A stretch of 64,000 bases of DNA from JAHCHG01 sp041394845 (GCA_041394845.1 JAWKHL010000005.1:124001-188000), one strand, 5' to 3'; shown: positions 1-11,584, numbered from the stretch's first letter. Translations and numbers: made by a program. Notes: a model not told the origin generated them from the letters alone.

Positions 1-2
1 CC

Positions 3-314
3 GAAACCGTTCCCGGAATCGAACTGGGCGAGGAACCTCTGGAGATCGCGCCCGAAGAAGATTCGGTTCATTCCAAGGTCAACGCACTGGTTTCAAACAA
101 GGACAAGACGGAGGCGGTCGAAAGCGTCATCGTGTCGGAATTTGCCCGGCAGAGCATCAGTCTGTCCTCGGAAGCCGTGGAAACCATCGCGTCGCGCATC
201 GCCGAACGGATTTCCGAGAAGATCATTCAGGAAATGGCCTCGGAGGTGGTGTCGGATCTGGCCGATCTGATCGTCGAAAAAATGGAGCGAAAGAGAAGAT
301 CGGAAGAAGAGTAG
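3..314 (+). CDS. C-terminal part of an unknown protein (5' end outside window)
   Basis: The reading frame is open from the first bases of the window to a TAG at 312-314, so this is the 3' end of a longer gene and the GTG at 132 is not likely its start. The visible ~103 residues are acidic, followed by an amphipathic helical segment with alternating AERISEKIIQE and VVSDLADLIVEK stretches and a charged KRRSEEE end. From memory, tails of this kind occur at the end of response-regulator-like proteins in Acidobacteria and Myxobacteria, but no domain is visible here, so no function is assigned. A strong terminator follows 24 bases after the stop. Confidence 0.6.
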   Translation, partial: ETVPGIELGEEPLEIAPEEDSVHSKVNALVSNKDKTEAVESVIVSEFARQSISLSSEAVETIASRIAERISEKIIQEMASEVVSDLADLIVEKMERKRRSEEE

Positions 315-337
315 CTCTCTTCAAAACCTATTAACCC

Positions 338-385
338 AGCGGTTAGTTTTCGCTCCCCGGATGAAAACTAACCGCTTTTATTTTA
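338..385 (+). terminator. Rho-independent terminator after the partial first gene
   Basis: A perfect 14-bp inverted repeat (AGCGGTTAGTTTTC at 338-351, its complement at 363-376) with an 11-nt loop is followed by a T-rich run. It separates the first gene from valS. Confidence 0.85.
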
Positions 386-399
386 GAATTGAAAATTTG

Positions 400-470
400 T
401 TAATGGTTGATTGTTAATCGTTAATTGTTTCGGAAACCCCCCGATTAACAATTAGCAATCAACCATTAAC
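400..470. repeat. Facing arms of seven-base repeats upstream of valS
   Basis: The left arm (about 400-428) reads as heptamers TTAATGG TTGATTG TTAATCG TTAATTG. The right arm (443-470) is its imperfect complement with the same seven-base step. The arms could fold into a hairpin in the valS leader, 13 bases before the start codon. Confidence 0.6.
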
Positions 471-483
471 CACCGACAAAACT

Positions 484-3207
<2,724 letters not shown>

Positions 3208-3219
3208 AACCCGTTTGTT

Positions 3220-3251
3220 CAAACCGATGTTGCTCGGTTTGAGATTTTTTT
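3220..3251 (+). terminator. Rho-independent terminator after valS
   Basis: The stem CAAACCGA / TCGGTTTG (3220-3227 and 3234-3241) has a six-base loop and is followed by a run of seven T, 13 bases after the valS stop. Confidence 0.8.
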
Positions 3252-3362
3252 CTCGACAAAGCCACAGGGAAACAAGCCTTTGGATAAAGTTTTGTTCTGG
3301 TTGCGGATAACCTGCAGAAAAATATTTGCATCAGATCCTTATAAAAAAGGAGGAGAAAGAAG

Positions 3363-4046
3363 ATGACTAAAAACGAAGTTTGGAAAAAAACTCTGCGCCG
3401 GACGATTCTTCCGGTCATTCTTGTTTTGGGCTGTTTTTTGACCGATTCGGCCGCTCAAACAGATCAATCATTCGAACGGGGGGATCTAAGGACGCTCACC
3501 AGGGCCGCCTACGAAAAACTCAATGATTTGGCTTACCGGAGCGTCAGGGTTGAGGAGAATTTTGACGGTGAGGGCGGAGCCGAAAAAACCATTTCCGAAT
3601 TCGTTCCCCCAGATCGACGGCATACGATCATCGAAAAAAAGACGGAAAAAGGCGTAAAGACCGATGAATATATATACGTTGACGGGATTGGTTATCATAG
3701 AACGGATGACGAGGACTGGCAGATTATCAGGGGCGGCAGCGGCAGCGGCAGCGGCAACGGCAGCGGTATCGGCGAAACGCCGATAATAACCGAGGAACGC
3801 CGACTCGTCCGCGGGCAAATTGTCGGCAAACAAAAAGCCGATCTTTATGAGATCGTCACAACCCACAAGTTCACGGATCATTCGAATATTTACGAAAGCA
3901 GGGTTTGGCTGAATGAGGCGGGACTTTTTGTAAAAACCGAATCGAAAACCAGTTACGGGATTTCCAAAAAAACCTACCGAACGACCGTCGATTACGAATA
4001 CGACCCGAAAATCAAGATCGAAGCGCCGGAAATCAAAAAGCAGTGA
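3363..4046 (+). CDS. Secreted protein of unknown function, first of a tandem pair
   Basis: A 227-residue protein with a signal peptide (basic start, hydrophobic core TILPVILVLGCFL, likely cleavage after DSAAQ). The start is fixed by a strong AAGGAGGAG Shine-Dalgarno. The mature part is rich in Glu/Lys and predicted beta, with no domain I recognise. A run of Gly-Ser-Asn residues lies near position 125 and is encoded by a six-base repeat. The C-terminus DYEYDPKIKIEAPEIKKQ is nearly shared with the next gene (DYEYDPTIKIEKPIK), as are the RLVR/Y-V-W patterns before it, so the two are tandem paralogues. Probably periplasmic or exported. Confidence 0.8.
   Translation: MTKNEVWKKTLRRTILPVILVLGCFLTDSAAQTDQSFERGDLRTLTRAAYEKLNDLAYRSVRVEENFDGEGGAEKTISEFVPPDRRHTIIEKKTEKGVKTDEYIYVDGIGYHRTDDEDWQIIRGGSGSGSGNGSGIGETPIITEERRLVRGQIVGKQKADLYEIVTTHKFTDHSNIYESRVWLNEAGLFVKTESKTSYGISKKTYRTTVDYEYDPKIKIEAPEIKKQ
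3732..3773 (+). repeat. Hexanucleotide GGCAGC repeat inside a coding region
   Basis: About seven imperfect copies of GGCAGC / GGCAAC encode a Gly-Ser-rich linker in the gene at 3363-4046. Because the unit is six bases, gain or loss of copies would change linker length without a frameshift. Confidence 0.8.
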
Positions 4047-4091
4047 AAAGCGGTTTTTCCCCTGACCGAAAGACTCGGAGTCTCGAATTAG

Positions 4092-4775
4092 ATGAGCAGA
4101 TTTAACCTTTTCAAATTGGCGGGAATCCTTTTAGTATTGACGAGCCTCAACCTTTACGGGCAAAAAAAGGAGATCACATCAAAAGAATACTCCGATATTT
4201 TTCAAAGGATCGAACGGGAAACAAATAAACTGGCTTTTCGCCTGAATACTGAAAGGGCCTTTTTCGATCCGAAAGGAACAAACATCCGGCGGACCGAGAA
4301 GGGGTTTAGCGAAAATCTTCCCGACGGAAGTCTGAGGATTTACCGGGAGATAACCGACTATGATCCGAACCGAACGCGCGTTTTGGAATCGATAAAGATC
4401 GCCTCCATCCAATACCAACGGGAGGATAACAAAAATTGGGAAATCACCTCCGAGGGGCCGAAAGCGGAAAAATCCGAACCTGAAGCCGAAAATAAATACA
4501 GGAAGTATTATCTGACCAAAAATGTCCGTTACGGGAAAAAGACGGTGGACATTTTGGAGTTCGAAGAGGAATTTGTTTCCGGGGAAACAGATCCGGCAAA
4601 CGGTAAAGTTCACGAAACGACAATTTTTCAAAGCCAGAAATGGTACAGCGAAAACGGCTTGTGGTTGAGGTTCGAACTGGTCAAAGAAAGGTTAAATCCG
4701 AGAGCCGCCGTCATCCTGAGCCTTTCCGATTACGAATACGACCCGACCATAAAGATCGAAAAGCCGATAAAATGA
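4092..4775 (+). CDS. Secreted protein of unknown function, second of a tandem pair
   Basis: A 227-residue protein, the same length as its upstream neighbour, starting 46 bases after it. An N-terminal signal peptide (LFKLAGILLVLTSLNLYGQ) is visible. It ends with the shared motif YEYDPTIKIEKPIK. It lacks the Gly-Ser linker of the first copy and has diverged strongly in the middle. Likely a duplicate with an exported, unknown role; both probably share one transcript. Confidence 0.75.
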   Translation: MSRFNLFKLAGILLVLTSLNLYGQKKEITSKEYSDIFQRIERETNKLAFRLNTERAFFDPKGTNIRRTEKGFSENLPDGSLRIYREITDYDPNRTRVLESIKIASIQYQREDNKNWEITSEGPKAEKSEPEAENKYRKYYLTKNVRYGKKTVDILEFEEEFVSGETDPANGKVHETTIFQSQKWYSENGLWLRFELVKERLNPRAAVILSLSDYEYDPTIKIEKPIK

Positions 4776-4918
4776 GTTTAGAACAATAAAAAAAACGGCG
4801 GTGCCCAAAAGAGGAAAACTGTTTTTTTATCTTTAAAACTGAGCAAAACCTCAAAAGTCCCTTCGTCCTTACTGAACAACCAATATCCGAACTTGAAGTT
4901 TAGGGAGGGAGATTTCCA

Positions 4919-5809
4919 ATGACATTTTTAGATTCCGTCAAAGCCTCGCTGTCGAGCCGGGGCATTGAATTTTCCAGTTTCTGCGACATGTCGAACCGGG
5001 CCGAGGCGACCATTATGAATATGTACGGCGCGGTTTTTTTGAGCGATTATCTGTTTAGTTTGATCGAGCCGGTGATCCCGGATCTGGCCGCCGCCATGCC
5101 GATCCCTTTTCCCGGCAATGTCGCAGTTCGGGAAAGCATCCGGGCGGCTTTGGCTTCGACCAGGATCAAATTTCCCGGCAAATGCATCTTTCCGGACGAG
5201 CAGGCCGTAACCGATTTTCAAAGCTCGGTGGCGAGCGCCAAAGAAACGGTCGGCGGGGTTACCATCGAACTTCAGGCCAAGGCCATGGGGGCGCTCAAAA
5301 AGGCCGAAACCGAAGCCAAAGATGCGAGCCTTACGATAACCCCGAACGGCGACGCAACGGCCGCCCGCCGTTCCTACGCCGATACCCAAAAATTCTGGGA
5401 CAAAAGGATCACCAGCGGGATCGCCCATTGGAAAGTAAGAAAAAATTCGAAGGGCGAGAATTTGACCCAGGCCGAGGCCGACGCGCTCAACTCGCTCAAG
5501 GGAACGGCGCAGATCAACAAAGTGCTGGAACTCGAGGACCGGGGATTTTTCTTCAGCACCTATCACGACAAGACGATTCTCGCCTCGGTCGCCGCTCCGG
5601 GCACTTCCCAGCATCTTTTTATGCTGGCTCTCGACGTCAAAGAGCACAAGGATAAAAGGGTTAGAAAGATCCTGGCCGACAACGGCTGGTTTCAGACCGT
5701 CTTCAAGGATCATCCGCATTTTACATTTCTGGGGATGGCCGAAAGCTCGCTCAAATCGCTTGGACTTCAGATGAAGACCGACGCCGGTCAGGAGTTTTGG
5801 GTTCCGTAG
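4919..5809 (+). CDS. VanY/M15-like D-Ala-D-Ala carboxypeptidase-family protein
   Basis: 296 residues. The C-terminal half carries SQHLFMLALDV, matching the SxHxxxxAxD zinc-binding signature of M15 peptidases, and HPHFTFLG near the end, matching the second metal-binding His (usually PWHFE). These suggest cleavage of D-Ala-containing peptidoglycan peptides. The N-terminal ~150 residues are helical (Ala-rich SSVASAKETVGG region) and unrecognised. No signal peptide is visible, which is odd for a cell-wall enzyme; either it leaves by another route or it acts on cytoplasmic precursors. A GGGAGG Shine-Dalgarno supports the start. Confidence 0.7.
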   Translation: MTFLDSVKASLSSRGIEFSSFCDMSNRAEATIMNMYGAVFLSDYLFSLIEPVIPDLAAAMPIPFPGNVAVRESIRAALASTRIKFPGKCIFPDEQAVTDFQSSVASAKETVGGVTIELQAKAMGALKKAETEAKDASLTITPNGDATAARRSYADTQKFWDKRITSGIAHWKVRKNSKGENLTQAEADALNSLKGTAQINKVLELEDRGFFFSTYHDKTILASVAAPGTSQHLFMLALDVKEHKDKRVRKILADNGWFQTVFKDHPHFTFLGMAESSLKSLGLQMKTDAGQEFWVP

Positions 5810-5819
5810 ATCTTTTTTT

Positions 5820-6087
5820 GTGATGGGTGATGGGTGATGGGAAAATTTGGAGTTTTGTGCTGTTAAAAAGAATGAGAAAAACAAAAATAGGACACGGATC
5901 GAGCGGATCGAGACGGATAGGGACGGATTCTTTTTTATTAAAAATCCGTGAAAATCCGTGTCATCCGCATCATCCGTGTCCTAAACTTCTGTCGGATTCA
6001 AATCTTTTTAACAGTAATGATTTTGAATGTTAAATGTTAGTTGAGTGAAATTCTTATCCGTTCACCCATCACCTATCACCCATCACT
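5820..6087. repeat. Three nested inverted repeats filling a 314-bp gene gap
   Basis: The whole gap between the M15-like gene and nadC is a set of nested facing arms. The outer arms are GTGATGG tandem copies (5820-5841) against CACCCATCAC copies (6063-6087). The middle arms are CTGTTAAAAAGA (about 5860-5871) against TCTTTTTAACAG (about 6002-6013). The inner arms are four CGGAT-containing units (5890-5930) against ATCCG-containing units (5942-5982). No gene is supported in this stretch. Confidence 0.7.
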
Positions 6088-6123
6088 CCCATTCTCCCTC
6101 CGTTTGTGCTAATTTAATTCGAT

Positions 6124-6981
6124 ATGAATCTGATAGAAACGAGCGACACGCTGGCTGCGATCGGGGAATTTCTGGCCGAAGACATCGGCCGGGGCGACAT
6201 TACGACCGCTTCGACCGTTCCGGCGGGGGTTCGTGGTTTGGGGAAGTTTCTGGCCAAGGAAGATCTGGTGGTCTGCGGTCTGCACATTGCCGAGGCCGTT
6301 TTTCTTCATCTCGATGAGGAAAGCCCGGAGATCGAAACCCACATCAACGAGGGAGATGAGGTCAAAGCGGGGACGGCTTTCGCCACGCTCAAGGGATTTG
6401 CCGATGTTTTGTTGACCGGCGAAAGAGTGGCGCTCAACCTTTTGCAGAGGATGAGCGGCGTTGCCACCGAGACCCGCAAATACGTCAGGGCGATCGAAGG
6501 GACCAACGCCCAGATCGTCGATACCCGCAAAACCACGCCGGGCCTGCGAATGCTCGAAAAGTACGCCGTCACGGTCGGCGGCGGCAAAAATCACAGGTTC
6601 GGGCTGGACGACGGGGTTTTGATCAAGGACAATCACATCGAATTGGCGGGCGGCATCACCGAGGCGATCACGGCCGCCAAAAAAAAGGTCGGGCACCTGC
6701 ACAAGATCGAGGTGGAAATATCGAACTGGGCCCAACTGAGAGAGGCGGTGATGGCCGGAGCCGACATCGTCATGATCGATAACCAAACGCCCGAGGAGGC
6801 GGAAAAACTGGTCGAAATGGCCCGCAATCTCAATCCGAATGTCATCATCGAAGCCTCGGGCGGAATGAATCTTGACACCGTTCGCGGTTTCGCCGAGGCC
6901 GGAGTCGATCTGATCTCGGTCGGTCGTCTGACCCATTCGGCCCGCGCGGTTGACATCAGTTTTAAGATCAAAACCATCTGA
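6124..6981 (+). CDS. nadC: Nicotinate-nucleotide pyrophosphorylase (quinolinate phosphoribosyltransferase)
   Basis: Converts quinolinate and PRPP to nicotinate mononucleotide in de novo NAD synthesis. The 285 residues match the family length. Visible signatures are GRGDITT near the start, NLLQRMSGVAT, the substrate-binding DTRKTTPGLR, KDNHI, VEVEI and the C-terminal phosphate-binding EASGGMN and SVGRLTHS motifs. No nadA or nadB is in the window, so the pathway is split. The stop codon falls at the edge of an ATTTCGG repeat array. Confidence 0.96.
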   Translation: MNLIETSDTLAAIGEFLAEDIGRGDITTASTVPAGVRGLGKFLAKEDLVVCGLHIAEAVFLHLDEESPEIETHINEGDEVKAGTAFATLKGFADVLLTGERVALNLLQRMSGVATETRKYVRAIEGTNAQIVDTRKTTPGLRMLEKYAVTVGGGKNHRFGLDDGVLIKDNHIELAGGITEAITAAKKKVGHLHKIEVEISNWAQLREAVMAGADIVMIDNQTPEEAEKLVEMARNLNPNVIIEASGGMNLDTVRGFAEAGVDLISVGRLTHSARAVDISFKIKTI

Positions 6982-7012
6982 TTTCGGATGTTGAATTTCG
7001 GATTTCGGATTT
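6981..7012. repeat. ATTTCGG-type seven-base array after nadC
   Basis: Units in step of seven: GATTTCG, GATGTTG, AATTTCG, GATTTCG. The same family recurs at 33213, 38107 and 40927. Confidence 0.65.
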
Positions 7013-7042
7013 TTTTGATCCCAGACGGAAAACAGGTTGAAA

Positions 7043-7480
7043 ATGAAAAAACTCTTGATCGTGATCGGAATAATAGTCGCCGTTCTGGTGGCGGTTTGGG
7101 CCGTAACGCGCACCTTTTATCCGGATAACATCGCCGAAACCGCGCTCGACGGGGGAAACAAGGATCTGAAAACGCGTTTTTACAAGACCGATCTGGCGGA
7201 GGCGGCGAAGAGGGTAAAAGAGATTATTCCGACCATTTCGACCTGGGGCGCGAACTGGAAACTGGCCGAAGACAGGATCGAGGGAGACTCGGCCGTCATC
7301 CGGGCCGAGGTTCCGGTGGTCGTCTTTACCGACGATCTGGAGGTGCGGATCAAACAGGAGAAGGATCAGGTGAGAGTCGATGTCCGTTCGGCCTCGCGGG
7401 TCGGCAAAAGCGATTTCGGCGAAAACCGCCGCCACGTCGTTCAGATCCTCGACGCGATGGATCAAAAATTGGGAGGATGA
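7043..7480 (+). CDS. DUF1499 family membrane-anchored protein
   Basis: 145 residues with one N-terminal membrane segment (LLIVIGIIVAVLVAVWAV). The C-terminal stretch VRSASRVGKSDFGENRRHV fits the conserved end of DUF1499 proteins, whose function is unknown. ATG at 7043 is preferred over an upstream TTG because an AGG Shine-Dalgarno lies six bases before it. It follows nadC by about 60 bases on the same strand but has no evident link to NAD synthesis. Confidence 0.8.
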   Translation: MKKLLIVIGIIVAVLVAVWAVTRTFYPDNIAETALDGGNKDLKTRFYKTDLAEAAKRVKEIIPTISTWGANWKLAEDRIEGDSAVIRAEVPVVVFTDDLEVRIKQEKDQVRVDVRSASRVGKSDFGENRRHVVQILDAMDQKLGG

Positions 7481-7555
7481 TTTTTAGTTTTGAATTAAAT
7501 TCAACCCTAAAAATCATATGGTGGTGTGTCAGAATTTATGATGATCAGAGAAAGC

Positions 7556-7661
7556 CAATTATAAATTGTAAATTTTGCATTATTAATTATCATTGGATAA
7601 TGATATAAGTCTTTATTCCAAGACAATTTATAGTTAATAATTTACAATTTACAATTTTTTA
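7556..7661. repeat. AT-rich facing arms in seven-base steps
   Basis: The left arm (about 7556-7600) steps AATTATA AATTGTA AATTTTG CATTATT AATTATC. The right arm (about 7623-7661), read on the other strand, steps AATTGTA AATTGTA AATTATT AACTATA AATTGTC. The pair lies between the DUF1499 gene and the convergent CPBP gene. Confidence 0.55.
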
Positions 7662-7719
7662 TTGATCCAGGCTTCGCCCGATAAGGTTTTGCTCGTCATA
7701 AATTCTGAGATACGACCAT

Positions 7720-8661
7720 TCATATTTGTTCCGGAGTTTTTGGTTTTTCCCGATCGGTCAGCGAAAGCATCTCCTCGGTCGGTCGGAAGATCGGCAGAAA
7801 CCAGATCAAAAGCGTGGACAGGGCCAGAGCCAGAGTGGCGGCGGAACCGCCTTCGAGTCCGTAATCGGCTCCCGTCAACCAGAACGGGCCGCGGTCGATC
7901 TCGCGAAAAAGCGGGGCCGTCGTCAGATTTGTGATCCCGCTCACTTCGATGCCGTAAAAAGCCCCCATCATCCAATTCCAGATAAAATGCAGACCGATGG
8001 GAAACCAGAGCGTCCGGGTTTTCAGATAAGCCGCGCTGAACCAGACCCCGGCGAGGATGGTGTTGACGGTCGAAAGCAATCCCGCCGCCGGGTTGCCGAG
8101 ATGAACCGCGCCGAAAAACACGGAGGTCAGAATGATCGCGAACCAGCCCAAACCCGAACGGGTAAAGGTTTGCAGCATATAGCCCCGAAACAGCGCTTCT
8201 TCCCAGGCGGCCCCGGTCAAAAAGATCAAAAAAGAGGTTCCCAGAGTCAAGATCACGGCCGATTGTCCGGCCGATTCGTTAAGCTGAAACCGAAGGCCGC
8301 CGAAAATGACCGGGATCAAAACTGCGAGCGAAACGGTCAGGGCCCCGACGACCAGACCGGACAGAAGATCGACGAACCATTTTTTTGTGAACCAAAGCCC
8401 GAGGGCGCGAAAGGGCAGATCCTCGAAGAATTTTCCGCAAAACCATCCGGCCAGAACCACAACTGCTAGCGAAACGGCCGAAGGGATCACCAGGTGAAGA
8501 ATTCCCTGATCGCTGTAACCGACCGGGAGCGCGAGGAGGATCGAGTCGGTCAGGATTTGCAACGGAAAGCCGATCAAAAAACAAAGCGCCAAAAAAAAGC
8601 CGAAACGCCAGCCGCTTCGCAATCGTCCGTACTCGTTAAAAAATGCCTTTTCAAATTTCAT
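7720..8661 (-). CDS. CPBP family intramembrane glutamic protease
   Basis: A 313-residue polytopic membrane protein with about eight hydrophobic segments. The CPBP (CAAX protease/Abi, PF02517) motifs are all present: EEALFRGYML (E154, E155, R159), FFGAVHLGN (H187) and GLHFIWNW (H225, N229). In the Rce1 fold these form the glutamate-dependent active site. Bacterial members cleave membrane-embedded peptides, and some act in bacteriocin immunity. The substrate cannot be told from context. The neighbouring genes are on the other strand, so it is probably monocistronic. Confidence 0.88.
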   Translation of the reverse strand: MKFEKAFFNEYGRLRSGWRFGFFLALCFLIGFPLQILTDSILLALPVGYSDQGILHLVIPSAVSLAVVVLAGWFCGKFFEDLPFRALGLWFTKKWFVDLLSGLVVGALTVSLAVLIPVIFGGLRFQLNESAGQSAVILTLGTSFLIFLTGAAWEEALFRGYMLQTFTRSGLGWFAIILTSVFFGAVHLGNPAAGLLSTVNTILAGVWFSAAYLKTRTLWFPIGLHFIWNWMMGAFYGIEVSGITNLTTAPLFREIDRGPFWLTGADYGLEGGSAATLALALSTLLIWFLPIFRPTEEMLSLTDREKPKTPEQI

Positions 8662-8721
8662 TGTTTCAGATACAAGCCTTTGACCTTACAACAGTTATGA
8701 TAAAAACCAACAAAAATAAGA

Positions 8722-8753
8722 TCCGAATCCCCGGATCCCAAATCCCAAATAAT
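8722..8753. repeat. Short seven-base array before the NtrY-like kinase
   Basis: Read on the - strand the units are ATTTGGG ATTTGGG ATCCGGG GATTCGG. It is a one-armed member of the ATTTCGG/ATTTGGG family. Confidence 0.45.
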
Positions 8754-8791
8754 CTGAACATTATGCTAAACTTTGCCAAAAGGCAAATTGT

Positions 8792-10999
8792 ATGGACGAG
8801 CAAAAAAACACCGCCCCGAAACGAACGTCGCCATGGATTCTCGGCGGGATCGTTCTTTTCACGCTGACGTTTCTGGTTTTGCTCCAGTCTTCGAATATGT
8901 GGCGGAATCTGACGGTCGAATCCGCCAGCGACACACTCCTGCTTTACGCCTTGTCCTCGCTCAATTTCTTTGCCTTCGTCATTTTCGGATTCATCTTTAT
9001 CCGCAGCATTTTGAAACTGGCCCGCCAGCGCCGCGCCCTCCAGCTCGGATCGCGGATCAAAACGCGCCTTTTGCTTTATTTCATCGCCATCAGCATTTTG
9101 CCGACGGTGGCGATGGCCGGGTTTTCCTATCTTTTTATGAACCGGGCGCTGGAGCGCTGGTTTTCACAGATTCCCGAAAACGTCGTTCGCGAGGCTCAAC
9201 TCGTCCAGCATCAGGCCGTTCAGGATCAAAACGCCAAACTCAACGAAACGGCGGCGATGCTGGCCCGCGTGCTGGAAAACCAAAACCCGGACGACCGCTT
9301 CCTCGGTGAAATCGCCGAAAAGGGAAATCTGACCCGAATAGAGATTCTGGACGAGAGCGGCCGGATCCTGGCGGCCAACGAACAAACTCTTGAGGCGGAT
9401 CAAAAAAAGGAGCTTGACCGAACGTTGACCCTCATCAGGGAGAAAAAATATTTCGATATCGGCCTGGCCGACGGACGCGGCTTTGATGCGGCGACGGCGA
9501 AAATGACCGATGGCCGAACCCTGGTCGTCATCCCCGATCTGAGGCGGGAGGAAAACGTCAGCCAACTGGTCGAAAGTTCGCTCAAAGAGTTCGACTCGCT
9601 CAAAGAAAAGAACAAGATCATCCGGCAGATCGGACTTTTGACGCTCGGCGTCCTGACCTTTTTGCTGATCTTCGCCTCCTCCTGGACGGCCTTTTACATT
9701 GCCAAGGGCGTAACCCGGCCGATCCGGGCGCTGGCCGAAGGGGCCGATGAGATCGCCCGGGGGAACCTCGGCTACCGGATCGACGTGCTGGCCGAGGACG
9801 AACTGGCGCTTTTGGTCTCGGCTTTTAACGAGATGTCCGCCACTCTGGAGCAAAATTCGGCGGAATTGGGCGAGCGGAAAAAATATATCGAAACCGTCCT
9901 CCAATCGCTTTCGACCGGCGTCATCTCGTTCGACTCGGACAACCGGGTGACAACCATCAACAAGGCCGCCATCAATATCTTTCGGTTGGAAAATGCCGGT
10001 TTCGAAGGGTTAAAGCTGAAAAAACTGGTCGGAGCGGAAAATTTTGCGGTTCTGGAAAAATTGCTCGGCCGGGCCAAAAGGATCGGTTACGCCGGGGAGC
10101 AGACCGTTCTTCAACGGGAGCCTTCCGACGGAAGCGGTGAGACCAACGAATCCCTTCCGGTCGCCCTGAGCGCCGCCGCTCTTCCCGAAACGGCCGACGG
10201 AAAATCGGGGGGAGTGGTGCTGGTCATCGAGGACCTGTCGGAGTTGATCGCCGCTCAGAGGGCTTCGGCCTGGCAGGAGGTTGCCCGGCGGATGGCTCAC
10301 GAGATCAAAAACCCGCTGACCCCGATCCAACTTTCGGCCGAACGGATCGTCAAGAACTTTTACCGCAACGCCAAAACGCAGGATCCATCCCGGGCGGAGA
10401 AGGCCGGGAGCAACGGGGAGGCGGGGAAAGGGCAACTGGCCCGGGTGATCGACGAGAGCGCCGAAACGATCCTCCGCGAGGTCAGCTCCTTAAAGTCAAT
10501 GGTCGATGAGTTTTCGCGGTTCGCCCGCCTGCCCCACGCCCGGCTTGAAAGCGGCGATCTGAACGAAACGATCCGTCAATCGGCGGCCCTTTACGAAGAC
10601 CGTTTCGCCGATGTCGAGATCAAACTCGATCTGGCGGAAAACCTGCCGCCGGCGATGATCGACGAAGAACAAATAAAGCGCGTTTTGGTCAATCTGATCG
10701 AAAACGCGCTGGAATCGTTTAAGGGCGATAACCCGGAAAAGATGATCTCGATCAAGACCTTTCAAAATTCGGCCCGCGACATCATCGTCGTTCAGGTATC
10801 GGATAACGGCAGCGGGATCGCCCCGCAGGATTTTTCGCGGCTTTTTCAGCCTTATTTTTCAACCAAGGGGCGGGGAACCGGCCTCGGTCTGGCAATCGTT
10901 CAAAGGATCATAACCGAACACAGGGGTAAGATCCGCGCCGCCGCCAATTCGCCGCGGGGCGCCAAATTTACCGTCGAACTTCCGGTTGCAAACAACTAG
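8792..10999 (+). CDS. NtrY-like membrane sensor histidine kinase
   Basis: 735 residues. Order: three N-terminal membrane helices (about 14-110), an extracytoplasmic sensor region (about 115-280), another membrane helix (about 283-305), HAMP (GVTRPIRALAEGADEIARG), a PAS segment (about 365-470), HisKA with RRMAHEIKNPLTPIQL (phosphoacceptor H503), and an HATPase domain (NLIENALESF, DNGSGI, TGLGLAIVQRI). This layout and the H-box are typical of NtrY. An AAAAGG Shine-Dalgarno supports the ATG. Its likely partner is the sigma-54 activator at 11772. The divergent pilin gene between them has a sigma-54 promoter, so the pair may control pilin rather than nitrogen genes (inference). Confidence 0.92.
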   Translation: MDEQKNTAPKRTSPWILGGIVLFTLTFLVLLQSSNMWRNLTVESASDTLLLYALSSLNFFAFVIFGFIFIRSILKLARQRRALQLGSRIKTRLLLYFIAISILPTVAMAGFSYLFMNRALERWFSQIPENVVREAQLVQHQAVQDQNAKLNETAAMLARVLENQNPDDRFLGEIAEKGNLTRIEILDESGRILAANEQTLEADQKKELDRTLTLIREKKYFDIGLADGRGFDAATAKMTDGRTLVVIPDLRREENVSQLVESSLKEFDSLKEKNKIIRQIGLLTLGVLTFLLIFASSWTAFYIAKGVTRPIRALAEGADEIARGNLGYRIDVLAEDELALLVSAFNEMSATLEQNSAELGERKKYIETVLQSLSTGVISFDSDNRVTTINKAAINIFRLENAGFEGLKLKKLVGAENFAVLEKLLGRAKRIGYAGEQTVLQREPSDGSGETNESLPVALSAAALPETADGKSGGVVLVIEDLSELIAAQRASAWQEVARRMAHEIKNPLTPIQLSAERIVKNFYRNAKTQDPSRAEKAGSNGEAGKGQLARVIDESAETILREVSSLKSMVDEFSRFARLPHARLESGDLNETIRQSAALYEDRFADVEIKLDLAENLPPAMIDEEQIKRVLVNLIENALESFKGDNPEKMISIKTFQNSARDIIVVQVSDNGSGIAPQDFSRLFQPYFSTKGRGTGLGLAIVQRIITEHRGKIRAAANSPRGAKFTVELPVANN

Positions 11000-11007
11000 G
11001 CCGATCT

Positions 11008-11556
11008 TTAGTTTCCGGCCGGAGCGGCGGTGCCCTGTGCGGCCCGCGTCGTCGAATCGAAAGTGACCGGCGTGTCATCGGTGGTTTGAAAAATAACTCC
11101 GTGCTCATTGACCCCGTAATCTCTTGAACCGGTTCCGGTCAGCGGATTGGAAAAGCTGTGAACGGTCGGTCGGGTTCTCAGATCGAATTTGGGCTGAGTG
11201 GTCGACGTCGACGGGTAAACATCCATCTCAAAATAATAACCGCTCTTGGTGGCCGGCAAAAGGCCGAAACTCGAATCGACCAGACCCGCCGTCTGAAGCT
11301 GCGGAAATGTTCCGTAATTGCCGCCACCGGCCGAGACTCTGTAGGAGGACTGGGAGCTGAAGATCATCCGGGTGTTGGCAATGGCGGCGGCTTCGTTGGC
11401 CGCCCGCCGGGCTCCGAGAAGGTTCGGGATGGCGATCATGGAAATTATTCCCAGGATCAAGACGACGATCAGCAATTCTATCAAAGAGAAACCCTTTTGT
11501 CGGACCGGGTTTTTATCAATTCTTTCGTTTTTGCAAGTTGTAAGAGTATTAAACAT
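11008..11556 (-). CDS. Type IV pilin / pseudopilin (prepilin)
   Basis: 182 residues with a class III signal: a 22-residue basic leader ending in QKG, then FSLIELLIVVLILGIISMIA, with Phe+1 and Glu+5 as needed for PilD cleavage and assembly. The hydrophobic helix is followed by the usual NLLGARRAANEAAAIANTR. The C-terminal domain is short and has no Cys pair. Its stop is eight bases from the stop of the kinase gene on the other strand. A sigma-54 promoter lies just upstream of its start. It is either a major pilin or a minor pseudopilin; no other pilus genes are in the window. Confidence 0.9.
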   Translation of the reverse strand: MFNTLTTCKNERIDKNPVRQKGFSLIELLIVVLILGIISMIAIPNLLGARRAANEAAAIANTRMIFSSQSSYRVSAGGGNYGTFPQLQTAGLVDSSFGLLPATKSGYYFEMDVYPSTSTTQPKFDLRTRPTVHSFSNPLTGTGSRDYGVNEHGVIFQTTDDTPVTFDSTTRAAQGTAAPAGN

Positions 11557-11584
11557 ATTTCAAATATCCCCGGATGGGGTACGG

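Noticed and set aside
5827..6033. 68-codon open frame between the M15-like gene and nadC
   Set aside because: It consists only of the nested repeat arms and has no ribosome-binding site.
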